Assembly (NCBI RefSeq): GCF_900497805.2
Contig: NW_020954608.1
Location: 19,413,518 to 19,477,517 of the forward strand
From: Vombatus ursinus
Taxonomy: Eukaryota; Chordata; Mammalia; Diprotodontia; Vombatidae
Direction of reading: 5' to 3'
DNA: 64,000 nucleotides
The position numbers were made by a program, and so were the translations under genes. Positions 45,010-55,899 of the stretch are shown one piece after another. Position 1 is the stretch's first letter; every line of letters starts with the position of its first letter. The notes under the pieces are model-generated. The model saw nothing but the letters and a program-made list of their open reading frames with translations. It searched no databases and had not been told where the DNA came from.

Positions 45010-45590
45010 AGCAGCTACCTACAATTTCTCATGTCTTATTACCCACAGATTTCCTTATTTAGTATGCAACACTATAACAATGTGGCCTTTTATCAATCCT
45101 CATCGTTCCTGACCTATCTGCAGCATTTGACAGGATGGATCACCCTTTTGAATATTCTCTCCTCTTTAAGTTTCCTTGACGTGGCTCTCTCCTGTAATCC
45201 TTCTCTCTGTCCAAATGTGTCCCTTACTAGGCATGCCATGCCAACTTACCATGAGTGTCCTAATAGAGTTTGTTCTGGATCCTCCATTTATATAATAGTT
45301 CATGGTAATCTCATCAGCTTTCATGGTTTTAATTATCATTTCTATGTAAATGACTTCAGATCTGTATATTCAGCCTTAATATTTCTTCTGAGCTAAAGTC
45401 ATACATATACTCATATATGTATATGTACATATATGTGTTGTATGTACCTATTTTTACATTTTATTCCCCCCATTTGAATGAAAGTTACTTAAGGACAGCA
45501 AGTGTTTTTGCCTTTCCTTGTATTCTTATACTTCACACAGTACTAAACATATAGTAAAGATTTTAAAATACTGGTTGACAAAATAATAAT
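45010..45590 (+). mobile_element. L2 LINE, reverse transcriptase remnant plus 3' tail
   Basis: One frame reads DLSAAFDRMDHP (RT motif around the first catalytic Asp). Further on, GNLISFHGFNYHFYVNDF stands where L2 has the Y-A-D-D box; here the box reads YVND, so catalytic identity is lost. A 121-codon frame at 45031-45396 is a by-product. The 3' terminus (TGAATGAAAGTTACTTAAGG) follows after an internal loss. Confidence 0.85.
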
Positions 45591-45594
45591 AATA

Positions 45595-46978
45595 ATATCA
45601 GCTAGGGAATAGCTCTTATTTTTATAAATTTGAGAAATGAGGCCTTTATCAGAGAAACTTGCTGTGGTTTTTTTCCAGTTTCCCATTTTTCTTCTAATGT
45701 TGGCTGCGTTAGTTTTGTTTGTACATTAATTTCATTTAATCAAAATTATCTCTTTTACTTCTCATAATCCTCTCTATCTCATTTGGTCATACACTCTCCC
45801 CTCATCCATACGTCTGACAGGTATATTTTTCCATGCTACCCTAATATACATGTGATATCACCTTTTATGTCTAAATCCTGTGTCCATTTTGACCTTACCT
45901 TGATATACAGTGTGAGATATTGGTTTATACCTAGTTTTTGAGAAACTACTTTCCTAGCAATTTTTGCCAAATGGTGAGTTCTTATCCCCAAAGCTTGGGT
46001 CTTTGGCCTTATCAAACAGTAGTTTATTATGATCATTGTTGTTGTTTGTTGTTGTTGTTGTTCAGCCATGTCTGACTCCTCATTATCCCATGGACCATAC
46101 TGTCAATGGTTTGGTTTTTTTGTTTATTTTTTGGCAAAGATACTGGAGTGGTTTACTATTTTCTTCTCAAGTGAATTAAGAAAATTAGTTTATAGTTTTC
46201 TTTCTCTGTTTTTGCTCTCCCTGGTTTAGATAGCAAAACCATCTTTGCATCATAAAAGGAATTTTATAGGACTCCTTCTTTCCTGTTTCTTTAAATACTT
46301 TTATAGTATTGGAGTGAATTGTTCCTTAAATGTTTGGTAGAATTCACTTGTAAATCCAAGCTTCAAGTTTTTTGTGCACTGCTGTTTTCAGAGCTAATTC
46401 TTGGGGTTGGAAGTTTTCAGTCCTTCCAAGGGGGTGTGATCTGGGAAGATGTATGGTCACTTCTCTCTTGTCTGCGCTCTGGTACTTACCCAGGAAGGGC
46501 CCATGATCCTTTGGGATTGCAATTTATACTATCCTTCAGGACTTCTACTGCTTCTTGATTGAAAGTGCTCCTCTTAGTCCTTAAATTATTACCTAGAAGT
46601 GGGTATGGGCAATGGAGTTTCCAAAAAGCAACTGGTCTACTAGTGCTAGGACATGAGTACCCTGTAATAATTTTCTGACCATTTGCCAAGCCCCCTTACC
46701 ATCTCTGGCTTGAAAGCTCCCCAAACTGCTGATGTTCCTGTCACCACCACCTAGTCCCATCACTAGTGTTTCATCCATGTGGGCTCCAGGCCAGCCTCCT
46801 TCCCTGTTTCACAGATCTCTCTTTCTAACCTCCTATATTGTCTTGAACTAGAAGAATATCTCATTCCAGCCTTTTGTTTGCTGTGCTAATCAGAATTCAA
46901 TTTAAGGCATTGTTTTAAAATTGTTTGGAGGGGCATGTTGGGAGAGCTCAGCTGTGTGCTTTCTCTGCTCCACCATCT
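45595..46978 (-). mobile_element. Rearranged L1 LINE: ORF2 pieces joined to 5' UTR
   Basis: Antisense L1: AGAAATGAGGCCTTTATCAG, GTCTGACAGGTATATTTTTC and TTTTATGTCTAAATCCTG match L1 ORF2 3' sequence (45600-46030). AGCAAAACCATCTTTGCATC and GTAGAATTCACTTGTAAATC are ORF2 RT sequence (46190-46347). 46350-46978 matches the marsupial L1 5' UTR, ending with CTCCACCATCTTGGCTC. ORF1, the start of ORF2 and the 3' UTR are absent. Confidence 0.82.
46037..46187 (-). repeat. Mar1-like SINE, 5'-truncated, inside the L1
   Basis: Reverse orientation: GTTGTTGTTGTTCAGCCATG, GGCAAAGATACTGGAGTGGT, TTACTATTTTCTTCTC. Only the 3' part is present, and the L1 is also missing sequence around it. Confidence 0.8.
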
Positions 46979-47119
46979 TGGCTCTACCCCTGGAAGTCCA
47001 CCAAGTGAATTGTTAGTAGGCAATTTGAACACATTAGACAGTCTGGATAATTAACAGCTTGGTTCATTTTTTTACATTATTAGGAACAAACATGTTACCT
47101 GACAGAAACAATACAATTG

Positions 47120-47282
47120 TCCAAATTAACACAAATGCCTGGAATCCATTGCTTCTTCATCTCTGCCTTAGAAATTTCATCCTTCTTTTAGGACTCAGCT
47201 CAGTTGCTACCTCTGTGAAAACTTCCCAGTTCTATTCCTTTCCTTTAGGTCTTGATTCTCTATACCTATTATTTGGTATTAC

Positions 47283-47330
<48 letters not shown>

Positions 47331-47500
47331 ATGTTATATGCATATATGTATGCATATATAAGGAGATAGATATATTACATAAGTATGCAGCTCATTATAA
47401 TATTAAATCCTTGAGGTAAGGAAATGTTCACTTTTCTAATTGTATCCCAAACAGCTAGAACAATATCCTGTGCTTGTTTAATTGATTTTAATTTTTTATA
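47120..47500 (+). mobile_element. L2 LINE 3' end split by a microsatellite
   Basis: AATGCCTGGAATCCATTGC, GACTCAGCTCAGTTGCTACC, GTGAAAACTTCCCAGTTC. The tail resumes after the repeat with AAATCCTTGAGGTAAGGAA and TGTATCCCAAACAGC. Confidence 0.8.
47283..47331. repeat. (CTAT)n microsatellite
   Basis: Twelve CTAT units followed by TATATG-rich DNA, inside the L2. Confidence 0.96.
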
Positions 47501-48355
47501 TTCATAATTCAGTTTATGGAAGATTAAAATAATGTAATTGAAGCTTTCTCAAAAGTGACTACTAATATTTAATATCAAGATCAAGAAGTTAAACACATTT
47601 GAATTTCCAGAATTCTGTGATACTTCTTGCCACAGAGGGAAAAAAAATTGTTACCACATATATTGTATTTCATTTTTTAAAAACCTACAGATTTCTTTTT
47701 AGTAGCTATTCTGTTCATTTAACTACCAATTCTAATTTTGGTGGCATAGTGCTGACATCATGTGGTATATTTGGGTAGTAACTAGCATAGACTATATATT
47801 CCAGGGCATTGGTTATTTACTTCTCAGTTACTCTTCAGTAAATTTCTGGTGAAACATTAAAATTGTAATTATTTGTCAGAAGCATGGTTATAAATATGCT
47901 TGTTTCATTTGAGAACACATTAGAAATATAAATTAACACTGCATTCTATTGAACATTATGTATATCTGTTTTAGGGTACATGTAGCATACATATGTAATT
48001 TATTATGAATATTCTGCAAATAACTATGCATCAAAAAAACAACAACCCAGTAAGTATACGGAGCCAAAAGATTTAGCTGAAAATCAATCCTTTACTAATT
48101 CCAACGATCTAATTGACCTAACATGTACACACGTGCATAAACAGACACTCTCCAAAATAAACTTCGATCAGGCTCAAAGCCAAACAACAAAACCAGTATG
48201 CATTGAATTATATCCTAAAGTTTTGAAACTAGGACTCTAGGGCATCAAAAGAGGAGCTATTTACCAAAATTAGCCTATTTCCCATGCTAAGAAACATAAG
48301 CATTGAATGATCTGTCAAACATTTAATTCACTTATAATTAGAGAGAGTTGCTGAC
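47501..48355. other. No recognisable feature
   Basis: AT-rich, single-copy-looking DNA. Confidence 0.45.
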
Positions 48356-48359
48356 CTAC

Positions 48360-49200
48360 ATACAGAATCACAGTCATAGAATCTCAAAACTTGAAGATAG
48401 CTCAGGGGCCACTTACGACCACCCATGCTGCAAAAGAAGAATCCCTTCTATAAGATACACAACCAGAGGTCATCCAAACTTTGACTGAAAACCTCCAATA
48501 AGGGATGGGTCCACTATCTCCTGATGTAGCTCATTCTACCTTTGAATAGACATTTTTTTACGAAGTTTCTTCATATATCAAAGCTAAATTTGCCTAAGCA
48601 CCTTTCACTCTTTGCTTCTACTTCTCTGGAGGGCAAAACAGCACAAGATTAATCCCTCTTCTACATTAAGTAGTCTGAAAAGAGCTATCCTACCTGCCTG
48701 AAAGTTTTCTCTTCCTTTGTAACCAATTCTCAGTTCAGTTTTGTCAACTGATCCTTATATGGCTTAAACCCTTTCATTACTCTGGGTGCCCTCTGAGATC
48801 CTCTTGTATATGTCAATGTATTTCCTAAAAAGTAGTTCTCAGAATGTGAAATGACTAAGACAGAGTAGAGCAGGATTACCTCTTCCTTATTCATGAAAGC
48901 TAATTCTCTCTTAATGCAGTCTAGTGCTCTGTTAGCTAAGATACAGTGGTTACTTCCTCCCAAAATACAGAATCAGATCAAGAATAGAATTTCCTATTTT
49001 TACTTCCTCTACCATCTGAAGTAGGGCATTATCATTGAATAGGAAAAAAGTTATTAGCTTCTCTGCTTTTAGCAGAAACTTAGAGCTCCAGCAATTTTTC
49101 CCACAGTTGTAATCTCTCATCAGTATAGTATGATTCCTCTGCTCAGGGCCTGTGATGTTTCCAGAAATCATCTTTTTTTTCTGTCTATCTTTTCTTTGTG
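48360..49200 (-). mobile_element. L3/CR1 LINE, 3' part
   Basis: Antisense L3: GTCATAGAATCTCAAAACTT, TGAAAACCTCCAATAAGGGA, TGTAGCTCATTCTACCTTTG, TCAACTGATCCTTATATGGC, GTCTAGTGCTCTGTTAGCTA. The longest uninterrupted L3 here. Confidence 0.85.
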
Positions 49201-49847
49201 GATGCCTACATGGGGAAAGCCAGTATCTATAAGAATTCTCCTTCTCTCTGCTATCCACACTTGGACTTTTCCTTCTGCCTCTCTCCTCTTCCCTCTGTGT
49301 TGGTTGTCATTTTAGTTTGTTTCCTATATCACCTTCTTAGCCCCCAGCCCAGAGTCAAGTTTTGCTGTAAGTGGTGATGTATGAGAAGAGGTAATGTAGC
49401 AGGAAGGAAAGACAAACCCATATAGATATTCCTCAATCATGCTTTGCTCCCCTGTAAAGTTATCACATCAGTCCAAATTCTTATCTGATTAACAGGGCCA
49501 TTGAGTCCTGTCTCCATCTCTCTCTACCCTCTTTCCTTTTCTCTTGCTCTCCAACCAAGAATTCTGGCCCTTTCTCACATTTCTTAAGGCAAAAAGCCCT
49601 GAATCTGAGTCTGGTTTCCCTTTTCAGGTCCTTCACTGGCTCTAAACCCTTAGTGAAATAATTCAATGAACTATCCTCTACTATTGAACCTTTTGTCTTA
49701 TCACTGGTCATTGTTTGAAATTGACTCTAGGGGATAAAAATGATTCCTTTATCAAAATCATGCTAGTTTTTTATGATAGTTAACATAAACATGGAATACA
49801 TTCATATTTAATAAGGTTATTCTTTCATTATATTTGAAAGAGTCAAC
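49201..49847. other. Pyrimidine-rich unassigned DNA
   Basis: CT-rich on the plus strand (49250-49600). No repeat or gene recognised. Confidence 0.4.
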
Positions 49848-50195
49848 TTCCTGGTATAGTAGATAGACATATGTATCTGGAGCCAGAAAGATGTAAGTTA
49901 AAATCTTTTCTCAATTACTTACTAGCTGTGTGACCCTGGGCAAGTCACTTTACTCTGCCTCCCTCAATCTCTTCATTTGCAAAGTGCAGATAATCATGGC
50001 ATCAATCTCCCAGTGTTATTGTAAGAATAAAATTAGATATTTGCAAATTATTTTGTAAAGTTTAAAGCAATAAATATATATCAAATATTTGTAATATATG
50101 TAAATTATTTGATAATATTTATAAAGTACTTAACACAGTGCCTGGCATTTAGTAGGCAATACAAAATTGGTGGTTGTTATCATTATTATTAATAT
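49848..50195 (+). repeat. CORE-SINE with internal expansion
   Basis: TTCCTGGTATAGTAGATAGA, GTGTGACCCTGGGCAAGTCA, CAGTGTTATTGTAAGAATAA. The TATTTGCAAATTATTTTGTA segment is followed by a second TTTATAAAGTACTTAACAC, so the core-tail joint appears duplicated. Ends AGTAGGCAATACAAAATTGG. Confidence 0.82.
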
Positions 50196-50554
50196 ATCAT
50201 TGTGGTGCCTTTAAGTATAATTAAGTTTCATTAGTTTCCTCTCTTGACATTATTGATTTTTATTATTGACTTACAGAAGTTGTGTTTTCAACTCTTAATT
50301 TTATAAATTATCCTGGAACTCAATCCATTTTATTCTATTCTTTCATTTTCTCTTCATTGTCTGAATGTCTACATATGTTTCCTATCATCAATGAACTGTG
50401 ATGGGTTACAATGCCAAATTGTCATAGAAGTTTAGTATTAAATACACATACACACTTAATTTGAGGTCTTTATTTTAAAGCTGAAACACTGAAGTCTTTA
50501 AATAGCATGTCAAAATAACTTGTTAATTTGATCAATTCAAGTAAATAAAGTCAA
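50196..50554. other. No recognisable feature
   Basis: AT-rich, nothing recognised. Confidence 0.4.
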
Positions 50555-50720
50555 TCAATCCATCAACAATCATTTTTTAAGCACTTACTATCTGCCAGGC
50601 ACTGTGCTGAGCTCTAGAAATAGAAATACAAGCAAAAAGACAGTTCCCTACCCTCGAGGAGTTTACATTCTAATGGAGAAAGACTACACAGTAAAAGGAA
50701 GCTGAAATAGATCCAGATAA
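50555..50720 (-). repeat. L2 3' end
   Basis: TTACTATCTGCCAGGCACTG, CTACCCTCGAGGAGTTTACA, TTCTAATGGAGAAAGAC in antisense order. Confidence 0.85.
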
Positions 50721-51189
50721 TTACTTGATCATATGCAGACTTCAAATTCTACTTAGAATTATGTACACAATTGGAGATAAATCAACCTACAGAAGGCACT
50801 GAGCTTTAAAACATAATTACAGCCTGAAGGAGAGCTGTGAAAGGGTAAACAAAGAGAAAGAGACACCTATGATAGATGTCTGAAAGAAAAGGAAGTCCCT
50901 TTAGTTTCTTGTTTGTTTTTTGCCAGTACAAAAAAAACTTGCCATAAATATTTTTGTATTTAAGTGACCTTTGCCTCTTTCTTCTATCTTTCTATAAGAC
51001 TCTTTAAAAGAGGGAAGGGAAGAAAGAATGGAAAGTCAAGAAAAAGGCTATATGAAGTCAAAAATGAAGGTTTTTAACATAGGTGCCTGAGAGGATGGTA
51101 GTTTCACCAACCTGGGCATTGATTCAGAGAAAAGACACTAGGGGAAAGGGAAGGGGTGAACAAGGGAATGATGGTCTTACATATTGAAT
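50721..51189. other. No recognisable feature
   Basis: Nothing clear; purine-rich patches at 51005-51050. Confidence 0.4.
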
Positions 51190-51341
51190 TTGCAATAATA
51201 CTAGTATATATACAGGAAGAAATATCCAGCAGGTAGTTGGAAATACATTATTATTGTTCAGGAGGTAGGTTAGGCCTGAAGATAAGAGATTTGGAAATCA
51301 TCCATGTAGAGAGAATATTTGAAACTCTTTAAATATTTCCA

Positions 51342-51551
51342 GGGCAGCAAGGTGGTGCAGTGGATATAGTGTTGGGGCTGGAGTCAGGAAGACTTATCTT
51401 CCTGACATGAGCTTACAGACACTTACTAGTGACCCTGAGCAAGTCACTTAACCCTGTTTGCCTCAGTTTCTTCATCTGTGAAATGAGATGAAGAAGGAAA
51501 TGGCAAACTACTTCAGTATCTACCAAAAAGACCCTAAATGGGGTTGTGAAG
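51342..51551 (+). repeat. Mar1-like SINE, first of a tandem pair
   Basis: GGGCAGCAAGGTGGTGCAGT through GGAAATGGCAAACTACTTCA. It stops at GGGTTGTGAAGA without its terminal RTE-like tail, exactly where the second copy begins. Confidence 0.9.
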
Positions 51552-51812
51552 AACCAGCTAGGTGGTGCAGTGGATAGAGCACTGGGCCTGAAATCAGGAA
51601 AACCTAAGTTCAAATCCAGCCTCAATTGCTTACTAGCTATGTGACCCTGGGCAAATCACTTAACATCATTTCCCCTTCTGTAAAATGAACTGGAGAAGGA
51701 AATGGCAAACCACTTCAGTATCTTTGCCAAGAAAACTGAAAATGGGGTCATGAAGAGTCAGATACAATTGAAAAAAACACACAAACAAACAACAACCCAA
51801 AAAATGGAAACA
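51552..51812 (+). repeat. Mar1-like SINE, second of a tandem pair
   Basis: Complete from CCAGCTAGGTGGTGCAGTGG to GAGTCAGATACAATTG plus an AC/AAC-rich tail. (A/G)TATTTCCA on the outer sides of the pair (near 51334 and 51829) looks like one shared target duplication. Confidence 0.92.
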
Positions 51813-52150
51813 ACAGCAAGAAGAAGAAGTATTTCCAAGGGAGAGATGGTATAAAAGGCCCAAAAGAAGGCCCAAGACAAATCCTTTGGGGACATCTACA
51901 TAAAGGTATAAGAAGAGAATTGTAGCAATGAAAGAGGCTGAAGAGAGGCCATCAGAGATGCAGGAGGAGAAGCAGAGGGAAGTAAAATCATAAAAGTCAA
52001 AGAATGAGAGAATATCCAGGAGGTGAGGCTTATCAATAGTGTCAAATGCTGCCAAAAGCTCTATGGGGGCTGAGAATTATTTGAAAAGGTGATCAGATTT
52101 AGCACTTTTGACCTTTGAAATAGCAGTTTCAGGAATGGTACAAAACTAGA

Positions 52151-52303
52151 TGAAGAGGTACAATTCATTTCATATTTAGAAGAACAATTCATAAAATCAG
52201 TATCACTGACAACCTTATCTTAATGAACATTTAAGACCACCTCTTTATTCACAAGGTGTTTTTTTTAAACTATAAACAATAAGAATACGTGTGTAGGTTT
52301 TTT
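52151..52303. other. Short unassigned spacer
   Basis: AT-rich, nothing recognised. Confidence 0.4.
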
Positions 52304-52360
52304 TTAACTCATCTGCTTGTTAGCAGGATCAATTGCACGTCCATCATAAACTGTTGCTGC
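52304..52360 (-). other. Exon-like block (candidate, possibly terminal)
   Basis: On the minus strand a pyrimidine-rich acceptor (TTTTTTGTTTTCTGATAG) precedes GCAGCAACAG. Frame 0 reads AATVYDGRAIDPANKQMS then TAA. If spliced at the weak donor A/GTTAAA, its phase would join the 43800-43858 block in frame. No repeat was recognised and the protein is unidentified. Confidence 0.22.
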
Positions 52361-52734
52361 CTATCAGAAAACAAAAAATAAAGTACAATTACTACTCTAT
52401 CCCAAATGTGTCTTCCTATTCCTAGATGTTGATATACTCAATGCTTTTTCTATTACTTAAACGGAATCTTAAGTTTTCTGTTCATTAATCATGCTATTTT
52501 AGAATCACTAATATAACATGGAATCACAATAAGTAAGAAACCTGAGTAATCATTTGAGGCACTAAGATACTGTAGAGTGTGAATCAGAGGCTTGGCTTCT
52601 TGTCCTGGTTCTGCCCATTTGCTCTAGAAAATTTGACCAGTTACCTCACTTCTATAGGCCTCAATAGTAAAATTAAGAGGTTGGAATAATTTGTTTTAGT
52701 TCTAAAATTATATTACTCAAAGCTAACTCCTATT

Positions 52735-52848
52735 GTATGTATGTATTTATCTTATTGTTTATGTATACATATACATACTACAAATATGTATACATAATAC
52801 ATACAATAAATATATGTGTATATATCTATCTATCTATATCTATCTATG
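52735..52848. repeat. TATG/TA/CTAT low-complexity DNA
   Basis: TGTATGTATGTATTTATC, ACATATACATACTAC and CTATCTATCTATATC units. Confidence 0.85.
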
Positions 52849-52849
52849 A

Positions 52850-53650
52850 CAGTAGCTTCTATCATTAAACTTTGGTTCCCCAAAAGGTAAAGAGTGAGTG
52901 GTCATTTTATACTTAATGAATCTCTTAGCCATTTGTCTTTTTCATATCCCTCAGCCTTTACCATATTTTTCAGGAATTCCCAAACTGATATAATTTACCT
53001 CATGGTTTTTAACACTTCAAGGGAACAAAAGCAAAATAAGTATAAATTTTCTAAACTAAAATACTTAGTCCATTAGAATTGTAAAACTTCTCTATCCTTC
53101 ATTTAGGTAGTTTAATTTCCTTTCCCTTGGTTTCCAGCTGTCAGTCATTTGTTAAGGGATTTTAATGATTGCCTTTTTCAATTTCTACTCCTCTTTTACC
53201 TCAGTTTTGTATCATGCTTACCATCTAAACTATTATTAACAGATGCATTCTACTTTCCTTCAGGCTTGAAGGTTCAGAAGTCTTGGTTTAATAGAACTGA
53301 TTTAACTTTCCTCTTTATACTTACATTTTCGTTTCCAGGCAGTAATGTTGGCTTTGAATTTGACTTTTGTTGACTATTAAATGAATCCATGTTCCTAAAC
53401 AATAGCAACAAAGAGATATTCAGAATCTATACCTGGGCATTTTTTCTGATATTTTATCCCCAAATTTAATCAAACCACATATTGTTGGGGGGAAATGACA
53501 TATGAACATCTTTGTGTCACAAAGAGTTGGTCAGCACAGAGTCAGGCACTAACGGAACGCACACTCACTATATATAGGATCTGTGTTTTTATCTTCATAT
53601 GGTGGTCATAGTATGACATGTCTTTCTACTAATATAAAATGACACAATGT
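52850..53650. other. No recognisable feature
   Basis: AT-rich, nothing recognised. Confidence 0.45.
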
Positions 53651-53654
53651 ATAG

Positions 53655-53735
53655 CAGTTAAGTGATTTGCCCAGATTACATATGATTTCATATCTAATAA
53701 AGTTGTCAGAGGTGAAAATTGAATCCAAGTTCATA
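53655..53735 (-). repeat. MIR fragment
   Basis: AGTTAAGTGATTTGCCCAG and GAAAATTGAATCCAAGTTC, antisense. Confidence 0.55.
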
Positions 53736-53739
<4 letters not shown>

Positions 53740-53786
<47 letters not shown>

Positions 53787-53796
53787 NNNNNNNNNN

Positions 53797-53874
<78 letters not shown>
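53740..53874. repeat. (TC)n-(AC)n microsatellite with assembly gap
   Basis: TC run broken by ten N at 53787-53796, then AC from about 53842. True length unknown. The open frames across it are artefacts. Confidence 0.97.
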
Positions 53875-53877
<3 letters not shown>

Positions 53878-54010
53878 CCATATGGTAGGAAAAATCATTA
53901 CAAGTTAGGAAGCTGGGTCCAAGTTTCACCCCTGACACAGGCAAAGCTCTAACCTAAACTGCAGTGTAAATGCTGTTCTGCATTGACAGAGGGAGTTGAC
54001 TTGTGAAGAG
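53875..54010 (+). repeat. MIR-type SINE fragment, long-tailed variant
   Basis: GGAAGCTGGGTCCAAGTTTC, AAACTGCAGTGTAAATGCTG, TGCATTGACAGAGGGAG. Confidence 0.6.
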
Positions 54011-54780
54011 TTTTCTGAATGAACTTACAATAAAAAGAGGGAGAGAAATAGACCCAGCCTCCAAACTCTTTGTCTTGGGTTATAGGGTAGGGGGCATCTG
54101 TATGAGTTTGTTATTATTTTTCAGTTAAATGTTTATCTTAATGGCAAAGGGACCAACCTAATCAGAAGCAAAAACAAATAAGTTCTGGCCAAAGGTCTGA
54201 AGTTCAAATATCTTTCCCGTAATGCAGCACAGAAGGATGATAATTTTTCTTTAGGAAGAATTGTTATATTTAAACCTTTAATGAGACTCCTTTATATAGA
54301 GGAAGAAGGTGGTGAAGAATGCTCACAGGTAAATAAGATATGCCCTGTGCAAAAGTCTACATTGTAGATGCTAAGTAGGAAAAAATTAGTCCAAAAATTA
54401 AGCCAATTTTTTGCAAAAGTTATTAAATTGAATTATGATTATTTTAATTAAAAATAATATATACCTAATAATGAGAGAAGGAATTTTAACCATGTCCTCA
54501 TCTTTAAAATGTATTGAAATAATTGTTAAAAGCTTAAAGATAGTTGAGATTATCAAACAAATATGAACTTTTCTTCTACCTTGGCATCTCAATGATTTCC
54601 TTAGTAGTAACACTTGACTGGCTCATTTGATGCCGGTAACAATTGGGAAAGAATCTTGAACAGCCTGGAGCACTAATGTTAAGGAAATGATATATGTTAA
54701 CATGAGAGATACAGGCACCCAAGCTATAAGTGGTTAACATTAATAGTGATGAAATATTTGCTAATCAATAGGCACACAAG
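54011..54780. other. No recognisable feature
   Basis: AT-rich, nothing recognised. Confidence 0.45.
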
Positions 54781-54784
54781 TCAC

Positions 54785-54990
54785 ACTGTGTCTACAGAAA
54801 CACACTCCTCTCCAAACCATCCTCTACACAATTGATGAAATAACTTTTCAAAATTCAAGTGTACTATATTATTCTCTTTAAGAATCTTCTTGGCTCTCTA
54901 TTGCCTGTGGGATGAAATACAAACTCCTGAGCATGTTATTTAAAGCCCTTCAAAACCTACTGTTCCTTCTCATTTCTCATTATCCTCTTT
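54785..54990 (+). repeat. L2 3' fragment
   Basis: TTCTTGGCTCTCTATTGCC, GGATGAAATACAAACTCCTG, AAAGCCCTTCAAAACCTACT match the L2 C-terminal ORF2 coding sequence. Confidence 0.82.
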
Positions 54991-55012
54991 TCAAGCAGGT
55001 AGGCAAGAGCTA

Positions 55013-55250
55013 GGGGCAGACAGGTGGCAGAGTCAATACAGCAGACCTGGAGTAAGGAAGAACTGAGTTCAAATCTGGCCTCATACACTAGCTGTGTGAC
55101 CATGGGCAAGTCACTTGATCCTGTTTGCCTCAGTTTCTTCATCTGTAAAATGAACTGGAGAGGGGAAATGGCAAATCACTCCAATATCTTTGCTAAGAAA
55201 ACCCCAAATGGGGTAACAAAGAGTCAGATACAACTGAAAAACAACTGAAC
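55013..55250 (+). repeat. Mar1-like tRNA-SINE, full length
   Basis: GGGCAGACAGGTGGCAGAG to GAGTCAGATACAACTG. Flanks GCAAGAGCTAG and GTAAGAGCCAG look like a diverged target duplication. Confidence 0.93.
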
Positions 55251-55252
55251 TG

Positions 55253-55785
55253 GTAAGAGCCAGGTTGTAGATGCTATTAAAGGTTTCTGAGGTGGGGTAT
55301 GGGTGGCATGACTAGATTTGTAATATAGGAATTTTCATTTGGCAGATGGATTAGAAAGGGACAAGAACTGAAGCAGGGAGAAATGTTAGGAGATTGTTGC
55401 AACAGTTCAGGTGAGAGTGTTGTAGGATGGTGGTTATGTGAGAGGAAAGGACTGGATGCAAGAAAGGTAAAATGAAGACTATTTGGCAGCTTGTTGGATA
55501 AAGGGCAGCTGAGAGAGAATAAAAAGTCAATTCTGATTCTAACCTTGCAGATCTGATTAATTAGAAAAATGTCCATGCATTTGAAAGAAATAAGAAATTT
55601 AAGAAGGATGGGTTTAGAAGGGGAAAACAATGGTTTTGGTTTGTGACTTATTGAATTTGAGTTGCCTATGAGACATTCCAGTAGACATGTCCAACAGAAT
55701 ATAAGTAATAGAGGGATAAAGATGAGATTCCAGTCAAGGATAATTAGAAGGAATGGTCAGACCAAAGACAAAGTAGTGTTATGAA
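55253..55785 (-). mobile_element. L2 LINE, ORF2 region
   Basis: Antisense L2: AGCCAGGTTGTAGATGC, GATTGTTGCAACAGTTCAGG, GAGTTGCCTATGAGACATTC, AGTAGACATGTCCAACAG in order. A 117-codon minus frame at 55277-55630 is a remnant of the L2 ORF, not a host gene. Confidence 0.85.
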
Positions 55786-55899
55786 ATATTGATTCAAATT
55801 ATTAAAAGAAATGAAAAAATCTCTCTTTTCACTTGAATGGCTATCTAGTGAGCTCTCTCCTATGCTTTATGTGTCCTGTAGATTTTTTAACTTAAGTGT

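Larger units (their letters stand above)
51190..52150 (-). mobile_element. L2 LINE, ORF2 region, interrupted by two SINEs
   Basis: Antisense L2: AATATCCAGCAGGTAGTTGG and GATTTGGAAATCATCCATG before the SINEs. CCTTTGGGGACATCTACA, AGTGTCAAATGCTGCC and AAATAGCAGTTTCAGGAATG follow. A 129-codon minus frame (51666-52055) runs through SINE and L2 and is not a gene. Confidence 0.85.

Noticed and set aside
45031-45396. 121-codon plus-strand open frame as a possible gene
   Set aside because: It overlaps an L2 reverse transcriptase relic and is mostly out of the LINE frame.
51666-52055. 129-codon minus-strand open frame
   Set aside because: Runs from a SINE tail into antisense L2 sequence.
53606-53952. 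Open frames on both strands across the TC/AC microsatellite
   Set aside because: Pure dinucleotide repeat and an N gap; they read as (SL)n and (RE)n.
55277-55630. 117-codon minus-strand open frame as a host gene
   Set aside because: Falls in the coding strand of an L2 relic.
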